Part shown: one piece after another, positions 34,357 through 41,542 of the stretch
How the letters are laid out: each line of letters opens with the position of its first letter
Numbering within the stretch: the stretch's first letter is position 1
DNA from: Thermoprotei archaeon
GTDB lineage: Archaea; Thermoproteota; Thermoprotei; QMSL01
Reading direction: 5' to 3'
Length of the DNA stretch: 41,542 bases
Assembly: GCA_003650925.1 (NCBI GenBank)
Contig: QMSP01000017.1
Coordinates: forward strand, 1-41,542
Position numbers and translations under genes: made by a program
The notes under the pieces: model-generated
What the model was told of the DNA's origin: nothing
Database searches by the model: none
Seen by the model: the letters and a program-made list of their open reading frames with translations, nothing else

Positions 34357-34406
34357 ACCTTAGAGTCCAAAATAAACTTGAACAAGTGCATTAAAAACAT
34401 CTATAC

Positions 34407-36995
34407 TCATGAGCTTCCCTTTCCAGTGCTCTTGAGCACTTGTATTTCATAGATTACAACTGGCCACTCATGATTATAGTCTGACTCAAGCTTTATGTAT
34501 CTCACCTCATCTGCGTCTAACTTAACCTCTGCATATGGCTCATCTATGATACTCACCAGCTTCCAGTTCTCGCCATCAACTGATGTCAACAGCTTTGCTC
34601 TTATGAAGTGTAGATCCATGTCTTGAAATATCCTCACAAGCTCAATATTGCTCTCTGTTCCTAGGTCTATGAGTATCCAGTCTCCTCTTCTAGGCCCTTC
34701 TCTGCTCCTGAAGGCAGTCAATAGCATGCCATCAACTATATTCTCAATATAATATCCGTATTCTGGAGCCATGTTGGTACTAACCTCTAGAATCGTTCCA
34801 CTCAGTACTTTAAACTCTCTCAGAGATGCTTTGACAGGTTTAACGCCCTTGTAAAGTAGCCTTAGGTATCTACACTCCGTATTGAGACCTCTTACCTCAA
34901 CTTGCCCACTCTTGACTTCATATACCGTCTCCCATCGTCTACCATCTTTGCTTATCTGCAAGTCGCATGGGACTAAGAACCTATGAGGCTCCATGTAGTC
35001 CATTTGCACTATTCTTACACCATCTATCTTGTTTATCTTTAACATGTCGAGCTCTATGTAATCCCCATTTCTCAGGGGGAACTCCGTTCTAAAGCATGTG
35101 GTCAGATTCCCATCAACCATCATCAAGGGAGAGTGCTCATCCTCGTGGTGAGTTATCCTACAGAAGGGCCTGGCTATGACATCTGGCCAATTAAATCTTT
35201 CACACGTGAATTCAATGACGCTCCAGAGGAAGTAATCGACATAGTCATCTTGGCTAGTCATGACCCACTCTGCCTCCTTGAATAGAGGTACGTGTCCCAC
35301 TGCATGAGCAGTTCTCTCAGCCTCCTTCATGAGTTTCCATAGGCTACAGAGAAGCTCCCATGCCTTTTCAGCCTCTTTCACTTCAAGAAGGTCTAAGGCT
35401 GTTAGAATGGCTTTGCCGTATACCTTGACCTTCCTTAGATAGGGTTCTATATCGTGCTTAAATCCTTCCTCTACTATGAGTTCCTCCAGCTTCCTCTTGC
35501 AGATGACCATGTCCTGAGCTAGAAGCCTAATGCTCCTCACTAAGCCCTCTATATCTTCATTTCTCCTAGCTCTGGAAATAACCTCCTTGAGGTAGTCAGC
35601 TATCTTAGGCCGTCTAGGCCATATAGTTGACCATCCTGTGAGGTCAGCTAACATCATGAGATACTTGACTCCCTCCTCCTCTACGACAAGCTTTAGAGCT
35701 CTTCTCCACGACTTCTCAGGATCATAAGCTTCTGGATTCCATGTGTAGTCAGCTATGGTGGCTATTGCAATGATAGAGGCGTAGGCCTCATTCATGGGAT
35801 TTGATAACAGACCTTCAACTTCCTCGTGTAAAGTTCTTTCTCTATTCCTTACTGGACCTAAGTTGATCCAGTTTCTAGCATAGTCGTTAACAGGGTAGTT
35901 GTCCCATATCAAGGGCTTTCTGCCTATTAGCTTAGCATATAAGCGAGCTTGCTCTCTATTTATCTCCACAGAGCATACTGTAGGGCCAGTCCAGAAGACC
36001 AAGATCTCCTTTTCCAAACTTTCTCTTAAATCCTTGAGATAAGTGCTCTCTCTAGCTCCGAAATACTCAGTAGGGCACATTATCAAGGTGCAGTCGGGAT
36101 ATTTCTCCTTGAGGTATTTGTATACCTCATTAAGGAAGTAGGCTTGTGCCTCTCCTAGGCTTTTGAACCTCTTTTTGTCCTCCTCGTGCACTAGGAATGG
36201 AGGTATGTCGTCAAAGAACACTGCAAACCATCTTACACCAACTTTTGCGAATTCATCAAGCTTTTTACATAAGGCGTGAAGGTCTTCTTCGCTGCTATAC
36301 TTCACTGTAAGCCCAGGGCTTATGGCTATTACAAACTCTACTCCATGATCTCTAGCTCTTGTAACGAGTTGCCTGAACTTTTCCATGGTTTCTTTATCGT
36401 ACCCTTCTCTCCATTTAGCCCTATGATAAGGATCCTCCTTAGGAGCATAGATATACAAGTTCATCTTCAAGTTACCCATGATCTCAATAATTCGCATTCG
36501 TTCCTCAAAGCTCCATGGTCTGAAGTAGAAGCCCTCGACAATGCCTCTCAGCTTAAATGAGGGCCAGTCCTTTATGATGCACTTGCATATGCGAACCCCT
36601 TCCTCATCACTCTTCAATAGTTGTCTTAAGGTTCTAGTGGCATAGAAGACTCCCTTAGCCGTTGCTGCTGCGCACAAGATAGTTACCCTATCCTTTACTT
36701 TATCAACCACTAGAACGTATCCCTCATCACCAAGAACTTTCCACTTGACTTCTACGCCTACATTTCTGAGCGTGTTCATAACTACTTCTTCGTCCTTAAA
36801 GCCCATTATAAGAACAGCTTCTTCGCTCTCTCCGGCCCTCAGACTATAGACATACTTAAGTTCTTCGACAACCCTAGCGGCAAGGGCCTCTAGCTCCTTG
36901 GGCTCAGCTATAACTCTCAGTCCCTTGATGAGATACTCCTCATCAAATACCTCGATCTCCTTGGGCATAGGTATTAATTCCACAGGAGTCCCCAT
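34407..36995 (-). CDS. GH84-family beta-N-acetylhexosaminidase-like protein with two discoidin domains
   Basis: Residues 1-140 of 862 form the N-terminal domain common to GH84/GH20 enzymes. The barrel begins at KLRGIVEGFYFRPWS (148-162) and holds NLYIYAPKEDPYHRAKWREGY and the paired catalytic Asp262-Asp263 (AVFFDDIPPF) needed for substrate-assisted cleavage of beta-linked GlcNAc. A helical region (420-600) follows, then two F5/8-type-C-like domains (about 640-745 and 755-855), usual for sugar binding. No signal peptide is visible, so it would act inside the cell or be exported in another way. It lies 7 nt after an MFS gene, implying a shared operon. It could remove GlcNAc from imported glycans or from proteins. 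Confidence 0.82.
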   Translation of the reverse strand: MGTPVELIPMPKEIEVFDEEYLIKGLRVIAEPKELEALAARVVEELKYVYSLRAGESEEAVLIMGFKDEEVVMNTLRNVGVEVKWKVLGDEGYVLVVDKVKDRVTILCAAATAKGVFYATRTLRQLLKSDEEGVRICKCIIKDWPSFKLRGIVEGFYFRPWSFEERMRIIEIMGNLKMNLYIYAPKEDPYHRAKWREGYDKETMEKFRQLVTRARDHGVEFVIAISPGLTVKYSSEEDLHALCKKLDEFAKVGVRWFAVFFDDIPPFLVHEEDKKRFKSLGEAQAYFLNEVYKYLKEKYPDCTLIMCPTEYFGARESTYLKDLRESLEKEILVFWTGPTVCSVEINREQARLYAKLIGRKPLIWDNYPVNDYARNWINLGPVRNRERTLHEEVEGLLSNPMNEAYASIIAIATIADYTWNPEAYDPEKSWRRALKLVVEEEGVKYLMMLADLTGWSTIWPRRPKIADYLKEVISRARRNEDIEGLVRSIRLLAQDMVICKRKLEELIVEEGFKHDIEPYLRKVKVYGKAILTALDLLEVKEAEKAWELLCSLWKLMKEAERTAHAVGHVPLFKEAEWVMTSQDDYVDYFLWSVIEFTCERFNWPDVIARPFCRITHHEDEHSPLMMVDGNLTTCFRTEFPLRNGDYIELDMLKINKIDGVRIVQMDYMEPHRFLVPCDLQISKDGRRWETVYEVKSGQVEVRGLNTECRYLRLLYKGVKPVKASLREFKVLSGTILEVSTNMAPEYGYYIENIVDGMLLTAFRSREGPRRGDWILIDLGTESNIELVRIFQDMDLHFIRAKLLTSVDGENWKLVSIIDEPYAEVKLDADEVRYIKLESDYNHEWPVVIYEIQVLKSTGKGSS

Positions 36996-37002
36996 AACTA
37001 GT

Positions 37003-38172
37003 CTAACTGCCTTTCCCTATTAATGGCTTGAAAAAGGCATGTATCATGAAGAAAGCTATGAGGGACATTATTGCACTATAGGCAAAAGCTATTCGATATC
37101 CAGCAAGATCCCATAGGGCTCCTATTGTGAAGTTGCCTAATAGTCCTCCTAATCCCAAGGCTACGTAGAAGAATCCATACGCAGTACCTCTAGCTTCCCT
37201 AGCTATAGTAGCTATTGAAGCCCTTGATAAGGTCTCAAAGGCTCCTTGAAACACACCATATATTATGGTGACTGCTACGAGTACGACCAAGGATGGTACC
37301 AACAAAGCCATTAGTGAGCTTAAGCATAGCAGTAGGTAGGCTATTGAAAGAGCCATCAGAACTCCCATGGCATCGCCTAGAATTCCAAAGGGAAGGCCTG
37401 ACATCACGTGAAGAATATTCATAAGAGTATATATCAATGGAGTAAACTCAGGCCTTAGCTCGCAGACGTTCATAGCGTAAGCTAGGATGAAGGCGTAGTT
37501 GTAGAGGCCTAAGGAGAATATGAAGGTTACTATAAGGTATCTTGTGAGATCACGAGTCAGAGGGGTTTTTAGCCCTGTTGAGCTATTCATGCTTCTCCTT
37601 GTAGACTTTGGCCTCACCTCCTTAACTACCATGGCCAATATGAGAAGAGCTACTGCTCCAGGAATTGCTGATACAAGAAACACTCCTCTATAGCCTATGA
37701 TGGCTAGAAGCGAAAAAGCTATGACTGGACCCACTATCGCTCCTAGCTGATCAAGAGACCTATGAATGCCAAAAGCTTTTCCAGAAATGCTTCTATCAAC
37801 TGAATCAGCTATCAAAGCATCACGAGGAGCAGTCCTGACAGCTTTACCCAGCCTATCGAACACTCTAACAGTTAAGGCATGAACCCAGGAGGTAGCAAGG
37901 GCTAAGAAAGGCTTCACTACCGTGGAGATTCCATATCCTGTTATCACAAGAGGCTTTCTCCTTCTGAATCTATCCGATACATAACCAAATGGCGCTCTAA
38001 GTATATAGCTCACTGCTTCTGAAGCACCCTCAATTACTCCCAGTATCCGCATAGGTGCTCCCAAGATCCTTATTAGAAAGGCTGGAAATAGCGAAATCAC
38101 CATCTCCGTACTTACATCGTTGAATAAACTGACCAAGCCAAGGGCAATAACATTCCTTAGACCTCTATCCAA
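37003..38172 (-). CDS. MFS transporter
   Basis: The protein of 389 residues has 12 hydrophobic segments and MFS motifs: SLFNDVSTEMVISLFPAFL near the start, GYVSDRFRRRKPLV between helices 2 and 3, and RTAPRDALIADSV in the middle loop. This last text occurs in a subgroup of unknown substrate. The TTG start at 38172 is chosen because GGAGGTG lies 5 nt upstream; an earlier TTG at 38214 would coincide with the expected transcription start. Coupling to the GH84 gene (7 nt) suggests an amino-sugar compound as cargo, which is inferred. Confidence 0.82.
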   Translation of the reverse strand: MDRGLRNVIALGLVSLFNDVSTEMVISLFPAFLIRILGAPMRILGVIEGASEAVSYILRAPFGYVSDRFRRRKPLVITGYGISTVVKPFLALATSWVHALTVRVFDRLGKAVRTAPRDALIADSVDRSISGKAFGIHRSLDQLGAIVGPVIAFSLLAIIGYRGVFLVSAIPGAVALLILAMVVKEVRPKSTRRSMNSSTGLKTPLTRDLTRYLIVTFIFSLGLYNYAFILAYAMNVCELRPEFTPLIYTLMNILHVMSGLPFGILGDAMGVLMALSIAYLLLCLSSLMALLVPSLVVLVAVTIIYGVFQGAFETLSRASIATIAREARGTAYGFFYVALGLGGLLGNFTIGALWDLAGYRIAFAYSAIMSLIAFFMIHAFFKPLIGKGS

Positions 38173-38227
38173 TCTTGCACCTCCTCTGTAAGGCTCAGTC
38201 CTCGTCAATAGCAAGGATCAGAATCCT

Positions 38228-38239
38228 TTTTATATCTAT
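38228..38239 (-). promoter_or_regulatory. TATA box for the MFS-GH84 operon
   Basis: AGATATAAAAAG on the minus strand predicts a start near 38207, giving a 35-nt leader that contains the GGAGGTG site of the transporter gene. Confidence 0.5.
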
Positions 38240-38323
38240 CCGTAGCCAAGGATATCAAGGATGATCGACTAAATCTCTATTCTTTAATTAATACTCAACC
38301 TTTGATTTCGAATGAGCTTCAAG

Positions 38324-39622
38324 TCACTTGGATATCTCCTCAAGTCTTTTGCCCCTGGTCTCCACGCCTAGGAGTAGGACAGCTATTGCAGCTACTAGGT
38401 GTATGAACATGAACTTAATGAATGTAGCGGAGAGGCCAAAGTTGGCGAGTACTAGCCCAGTCAGAGGACCTTGTAGAAAGCCACCAAATCTTCCAAATGA
38501 AGCTGCAGTTCCAGAGCCTGTGCCTCTTATTCTTGTAGGATAGAGCTCTGGGGTGTAAGTATAGAGTCCTGCCCAAGCGCCTAAGTTGAAGAAGCCTATG
38601 ATACAGCTTGATAGAAGAACTGTCATGGGGTCTTTAGAGAATGCGTAAGCTAGGCATCCAATGCCTGCCATTGTCAAGTAGAGCTCTAATACAGCCTTCC
38701 TGCCTATCCTGTCCAGCAAAAAGGTGGCTGAGAAGTATCCCGGTATCTGAGCTAGTGTCACTACAAAGTAGAAGAATAGCGGCGCTACTATAAGGCTTGT
38801 CCTTATGAAGAATGCCTTAAGCCATATGAAGATCCCATGATATGTATAGACGAGTGAGAACCATAAGGTCCATAGCAAAACAGTCCTTGGAAGATACTCT
38901 GGTGTGAAGATCTCCTTGACCTCTACTCTCTCCACCTTCACCTTTGGTGCTTCCTTAAGCTTAACACCAAGCCTCTCAAATATCAGTAGAGCATCAGTAA
39001 CTCTGCCTTTCATAAGCAGATATCTAATGGACTCAGGCAGGTAGGCTAATGCTGGTGGTATGATTGCTAGTGGGATGAAGGCTGTGTAGAACAGAACCCT
39101 CCACCCATATCTTGGGATTATGACAAGGCCAAGGCTCGCTGCAAGCAGTGCTCCAAATACCCAGCTGGTCTCTATGAGCCCGATAAAGAGCCCTCTACGC
39201 CTTGGTGGCGCGTACTCAGACATGTATACACCAGGTAGTGGTAATAGCCCTCCAAGCCCATAGCCAGCTATGAATCGAAGCACGACTAATGACTTGAAAT
39301 CCCAGGCTAGCGCTAACAAGCCTGTAAATATTGAGTGAATAGTCGTTGTGATAACTAGCGCTAGTTTCCTTCCTATGGCGTCTGATAGGTAACCACATGT
39401 GGCGGCGCCAAGCAGCATCCCGAGGTACAGAGAACCCACCACGATGCCTAGGAGGAATGGATCTAGTCTGAACTCCTTTTGAATCAGGTCTAGAGCAGGA
39501 GCTATCAAGACGCAGTTCATGGCCGCGAAGAAGTAGAATAGAATACATATAATGAGCATCACGTAGTGGAATCTCGATATGGGTATTTTGTCAAGAATAG
39601 CTGTCAAGTCAATACTGCTCAT
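38324..39622 (-). CDS. MFS sugar-porter-like transporter
   Basis: The protein of 432 residues has 12 predicted helices and sugar-porter signatures: GYLSDAIGRKLALVI (loop 2-3), GYGLGGLLPLPGVYMSEYAPPRRRG (helix 4 to loop 4-5), LPESIRYLLMKGR (middle) and YTPELYPTRIRGTGSG (second half). Members carry sugars, aromatic acids or other organic acids with protons. I moved the start to the ATG at 39622, which follows GGAGGG by 7 nt; a longer frame to 39700 lacks support. It is separate from the other MFS gene by 150 nt and is divergent from tRNA-Tyr. Confidence 0.85.
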   Translation of the reverse strand: MSSIDLTAILDKIPISRFHYVMLIICILFYFFAAMNCVLIAPALDLIQKEFRLDPFLLGIVVGSLYLGMLLGAATCGYLSDAIGRKLALVITTTIHSIFTGLLALAWDFKSLVVLRFIAGYGLGGLLPLPGVYMSEYAPPRRRGLFIGLIETSWVFGALLAASLGLVIIPRYGWRVLFYTAFIPLAIIPPALAYLPESIRYLLMKGRVTDALLIFERLGVKLKEAPKVKVERVEVKEIFTPEYLPRTVLLWTLWFSLVYTYHGIFIWLKAFFIRTSLIVAPLFFYFVVTLAQIPGYFSATFLLDRIGRKAVLELYLTMAGIGCLAYAFSKDPMTVLLSSCIIGFFNLGAWAGLYTYTPELYPTRIRGTGSGTAASFGRFGGFLQGPLTGLVLANFGLSATFIKFMFIHLVAAIAVLLLGVETRGKRLEEISK

Positions 39623-39838
39623 GAAGAGACCCTCCATATTATCTATCGCAAGATCACATTGGTCACTCATCTTATAAGCCTTCAACTCATCAAGTTTCAA
39701 ACGATCAAGTCACAGGCCAGGATGAGCTGGAGACAGCACATCATTGCAGGTCCTGAATCTCTTGTCCACATGCATCTCGACACTATGCGTTTAAGCCAAG
39801 GCAGAGAAAAGGAGCTCTTAGGGAAAAGCTTAATTGAG

Positions 39839-39848
39839 CTTATATTTC
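39839..39848 (+). promoter_or_regulatory. TATA box for tRNA-Tyr
   Basis: CTTATATTTC predicts transcription from about 39870, ten bases before the mature tRNA end. Confidence 0.55.
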
Positions 39849-39880
39849 TAGTAGATAGACGGGTAGCTATCAGGGCGATC

Positions 39881-40014
39881 CCCGCCGTAGCTCAGCCCGG
39901 AAGAGCGCCCGGCTGTAGACCAACGCGCGCACAACATCCCTCAAGGGGGAGGATGAGTGCGCGTCAGTCGGGCAGACCACCGGGTGGTCGGGGGTTCAAG
40001 TCCCCCCGGCGGGA
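39881..40014 (+). tRNA. tRNA-Tyr (GTA) with 60-nt intron
   Basis: All arms are present: acceptor 39881-39887 with 40007-40013 (7 bp, C1-G72 as expected for archaeal Tyr), discriminator A40014, D stem 39890-39893/39903-39906, anticodon stem 39908-39912/39980-39984, anticodon GTA 39915-39917, a five-base variable loop and T arm 39990-40006 with TTCAAGT. CCA is not encoded. The intron is 39919-39978, between positions 37 and 38. It contains a strong inner helix CGCGCAC/GTGCGCG, and CTGT of the anticodon loop can pair with GCAG near the 3' site, giving a bulge-helix-bulge-like shape; the exact boundary could shift by one base. Confidence 0.93.
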
Positions 40015-40048
40015 TCATAACTTTTCTATTTGAGGTTTATTGTAAGAG

Positions 40049-40930
40049 TTATAGTGGTGGTGATAAGTTTACTATCACCAGGGCTTGGGGTGGCCTTTGG
40101 GGGTTTTTTAGCCTTCTTCTTTGCCTCTCCTCTCTTTCTTTCTTGATTCTTTGATAGTGTGGATCATCTCTTGAATACTTTATTGCTGGCTTGGTTATTG
40201 CCAGGAACCTTGGAACTTCATGTACTGGGATGTACACTATCCACACTCCTTTATATGCTCCTTGATCTTTGAATAAGATGTTGTATTTTATTCTTAGTCT
40301 TTGTAAGCACTCTGTGACTATATCGATATATTCCCTCCTTGTGTTGTAAATCAGGATCTTTCCACTCTTGTGTAGGCATCCTTCTGATTCATAGAATCCC
40401 CTGAGAAATTCCTCCTCATATCCCTTAATCCATTCCCATACCTTCTCTGGGTGATCTTTCAAATCTCTTAAGAATAATACAAATCTCTTGACATAACAGT
40501 AGACGCTGTAATATACTGCCTCATCTCGCCTATCGTAGTACTCTTTAACTTCAGAGCATGGTAATCCTAGTCTTTCAATAACCTTTTTAACCTCCTCCGC
40601 AAACTCTTTATCTCTTACTTTCAGTTTGAAGAAGTATCTCTTACTTTCAGGCCAGTCAATTCTTTTTGTTATTATTAAAGAAGCGTCTCCCAATGCCACT
40701 CCTATAATGTATGCTAGCTCTGGACATCTTCTTGGCTCCCATGGTATCTCTGATATTGCTACATTCTCATCTCCAAGTTTAACTCTGACCAAGTAGTGTA
40801 ATGTTGAATTTGATACTTCAATTCCATATTTTTCCTTTAGATATTTCCTAATCCTCTTATAACCATAACCTCTATCTCTCAGCTCCTTGATTTCTCTCAG
40901 CAATTCATCGTTTAGAACTTTCCTTGGCAT
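40049..40930 (-). CDS. LAGLIDADG homing endonuclease with N-terminal helix-turn-helix
   Basis: The 293-residue protein starts with a basic helix-turn-helix (about 5-50, GYGYKRIRKYLKEKYGI) and then has two LAGLIDADG helices: LAYIIGVALGDAS (about 73-85), with the acidic residue in GD, and LRGFYESEGCL (about 174-184), with Glu. Two motifs in one chain mean it can cut DNA as a monomer. It ends in a very basic tail (KKEREERQRRRLK). The ATG follows GGAGGTGA, which overlaps the end of the upstream small gene. It is free-standing, beginning 35 bp past tRNA-Tyr and in the opposite direction, and is not inside an intron. Its cleavage site is unknown. Confidence 0.85.
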   Translation of the reverse strand: MPRKVLNDELLREIKELRDRGYGYKRIRKYLKEKYGIEVSNSTLHYLVRVKLGDENVAISEIPWEPRRCPELAYIIGVALGDASLIITKRIDWPESKRYFFKLKVRDKEFAEEVKKVIERLGLPCSEVKEYYDRRDEAVYYSVYCYVKRFVLFLRDLKDHPEKVWEWIKGYEEEFLRGFYESEGCLHKSGKILIYNTRREYIDIVTECLQRLRIKYNILFKDQGAYKGVWIVYIPVHEVPRFLAITKPAIKYSRDDPHYQRIKKEREERQRRRLKNPQRPPQALVIVNLSPPL

Positions 40931-40935
40931 TTAAT

Positions 40936-41168
40936 TCACCTCCATAATGGACTGCCCCTCCTAACTATGTACTTCTTTCCTTTCTTGCTCTTCTCAACCC
41001 CGAGCAATCCTTGCTCTGCTAAATAGTCAAGATATGTCGATATCATCATTAGGCTACACCCTCTCCCATTAATCCTAAAACATCCTTAGCTCTGAAAGTA
41101 GCCATATCTCCCCTCTCATTCCTTGTTAATTCTTTTATAGCCTTAAAAACTAGCTCCTCACTAATCAT
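40936..41168 (-). pseudogene. frameshifted small winged-helix protein
   Basis: The ATG at 41168 follows GAGGTGG and opens MISEELVFKAIKELTRN, which reads on to FRAKDVLGLMGEGVA before a stop. A one-base shift near 41065 joins a second frame, CSLMMISTYLDYLAEQGLLG, ending KYIVRRGSPLWR with a stop at 40938-40936. Joined, the roughly 77 residues make a typical archaeal winged helix with a recognition helix (STYLDYLAEQ) and wing (KKGKKYIV). It may be a recent pseudogene, a sequencing error, or two small genes. It is immediately upstream of and coupled to the endonuclease gene. Confidence 0.55.
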
Positions 41169-41542
41169 GCTATCCACCTCACAAAGCTCTTAGCGGGGTA
41201 TGGCTCTACCCTCAGTCGCATCCCCCTGCACCTCTGAGCCTGAGGGCTTCATCGCCTCACCCCTCCCAAGCATAAGCTTGAGGAGATGGTGCTCAGCCCC
41301 CAAGCCCAGAGATGCGGGGAGATGCTAATGTAATGCTGATATGGCTAGTAATTAAGCATAATGGCTTAGGAGGCTATGGGGCTTGCTTTGTATCCTTGTA
41401 TCTTGTATCCCTGTAATCACGAATAACACTCAGCTCCCTCATCGACGCCCCCTCCCGACCACGGTCAGGGGAGAAGCTCATAGGCCTAGGATGGCTGGGC
41501 ACCAGAGGCAGGCGGCATGGCATGGGCTGGCGGCAATACCCC
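41169..41542. other. GC-richer terminal region without a clear gene
   Basis: The last 370 bases are richer in G+C than the coding DNA to the left and contain no convincing gene. A 35-codon minus-strand frame (41374-41481) has no ribosome binding site. A hairpin lies at 41244-41299: GGGCT with AGCCC, CACC with GGTG, CTCC with GGAG and CAAGC with GCTTG around an ATAA loop. It could be an RNA element or part of a mobile element that continues past the edge. Confidence 0.35.

Noticed and set aside
39566-40033. A 155-residue plus-strand frame running through tRNA-Tyr
   Set aside because: It covers a well-formed tRNA and the antisense of the MFS gene start; the residues show no protein pattern.
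41374-41481. A 35-residue minus-strand frame at the right edge
   Set aside because: There is no ribosome binding site or promoter, and the repeated Tyr-Arg-Asp-Thr text derives from a short direct repeat.
1-41542. CRISPR arrays, insertion sequences, rRNA genes
   Set aside because: No regularly spaced repeats, transposase text or rRNA signatures were seen on either strand.

Overview
The window looks like chromosomal DNA of a thermophilic archaeon, most likely a member of the Thermoproteota (TACK group). The evidence is the heavy use of AGA/AGG and ATA codons, GGAGGTG-type ribosome binding sites mixed with apparently leaderless genes that have a TATA box about 27 nt upstream, a tRNA-Tyr with the archaeal C1-G72 pair and an intron after position 37, box C/D sRNA candidates, and archaeal families such as diphthine-ammonia ligase and MoeA fused to a binding-protein domain. 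I cannot assign a genus. No rRNA, CRISPR array or insertion sequence was seen.

Layout. 1-1183: the start of an unidentified gene, a decayed RecA/KaiC-like ATPase with several frameshifts, and two possible box C/D sRNAs. 1184-4449: two small unknown proteins, an ArsB/NhaD-type ion permease and a COG0731-like radical SAM protein. 4490-4826: a good box C/D sRNA candidate on the minus strand. 4827-8268: a tight four-gene minus-strand operon of two zinc-ribbon membrane proteins, a helical protein and an SPFH protein with zinc ribbons, resembling the bacterial YdjGHI membrane-stress module. 8396-11513: an iron-sulfur flavoprotein-like reductase, a small membrane protein and an S9 serine peptidase. 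11531-16094: a minus-strand cluster of a GT-C-like membrane protein, a UbiA-family enzyme resembling decaprenyl-phosphate phosphoribosyltransferase, a PHP-nucleoside deoxyribosyltransferase fusion and a small unknown protein. Divergent from it is an 1809-residue fusion of a GH2 glycosidase with an FtsX/MacB-type permease and a cytosolic Rossmann-like tail (16170-21599).

21699-21832 holds a 129-nt hairpin with a promoter and a T-rich end on the minus strand, probably an unrecognised non-coding RNA. 21958-24079 encodes a possible PD-(D/E)XK protein, a membrane-anchored phospholipase-D-like protein and a cyclase/formamidase-like enzyme. 24095-26403 is an operon of threonine dehydratase, RidA and Dph6. 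26448-33420 is a molybdenum-cofactor region: divergent moeA genes (one with a binding-protein domain), moaB, then, beyond glutamate dehydrogenase, moaA overlapping a tandem-duplicated MoaC whose two halves have lost complementary catalytic residues. 33490-39622 carries NAD synthetase, a GH84-family hexosaminidase-like protein with two discoidin-type domains, and two MFS transporters. The end holds intron-containing tRNA-Tyr, a free-standing LAGLIDADG endonuclease, a frameshifted winged-helix gene and GC-richer sequence of unknown content.

The most novel items are the GH2-FtsX fusion, the complementary tandem MoaC, the hairpin RNA and the archaeal SPFH/zinc-ribbon operon.
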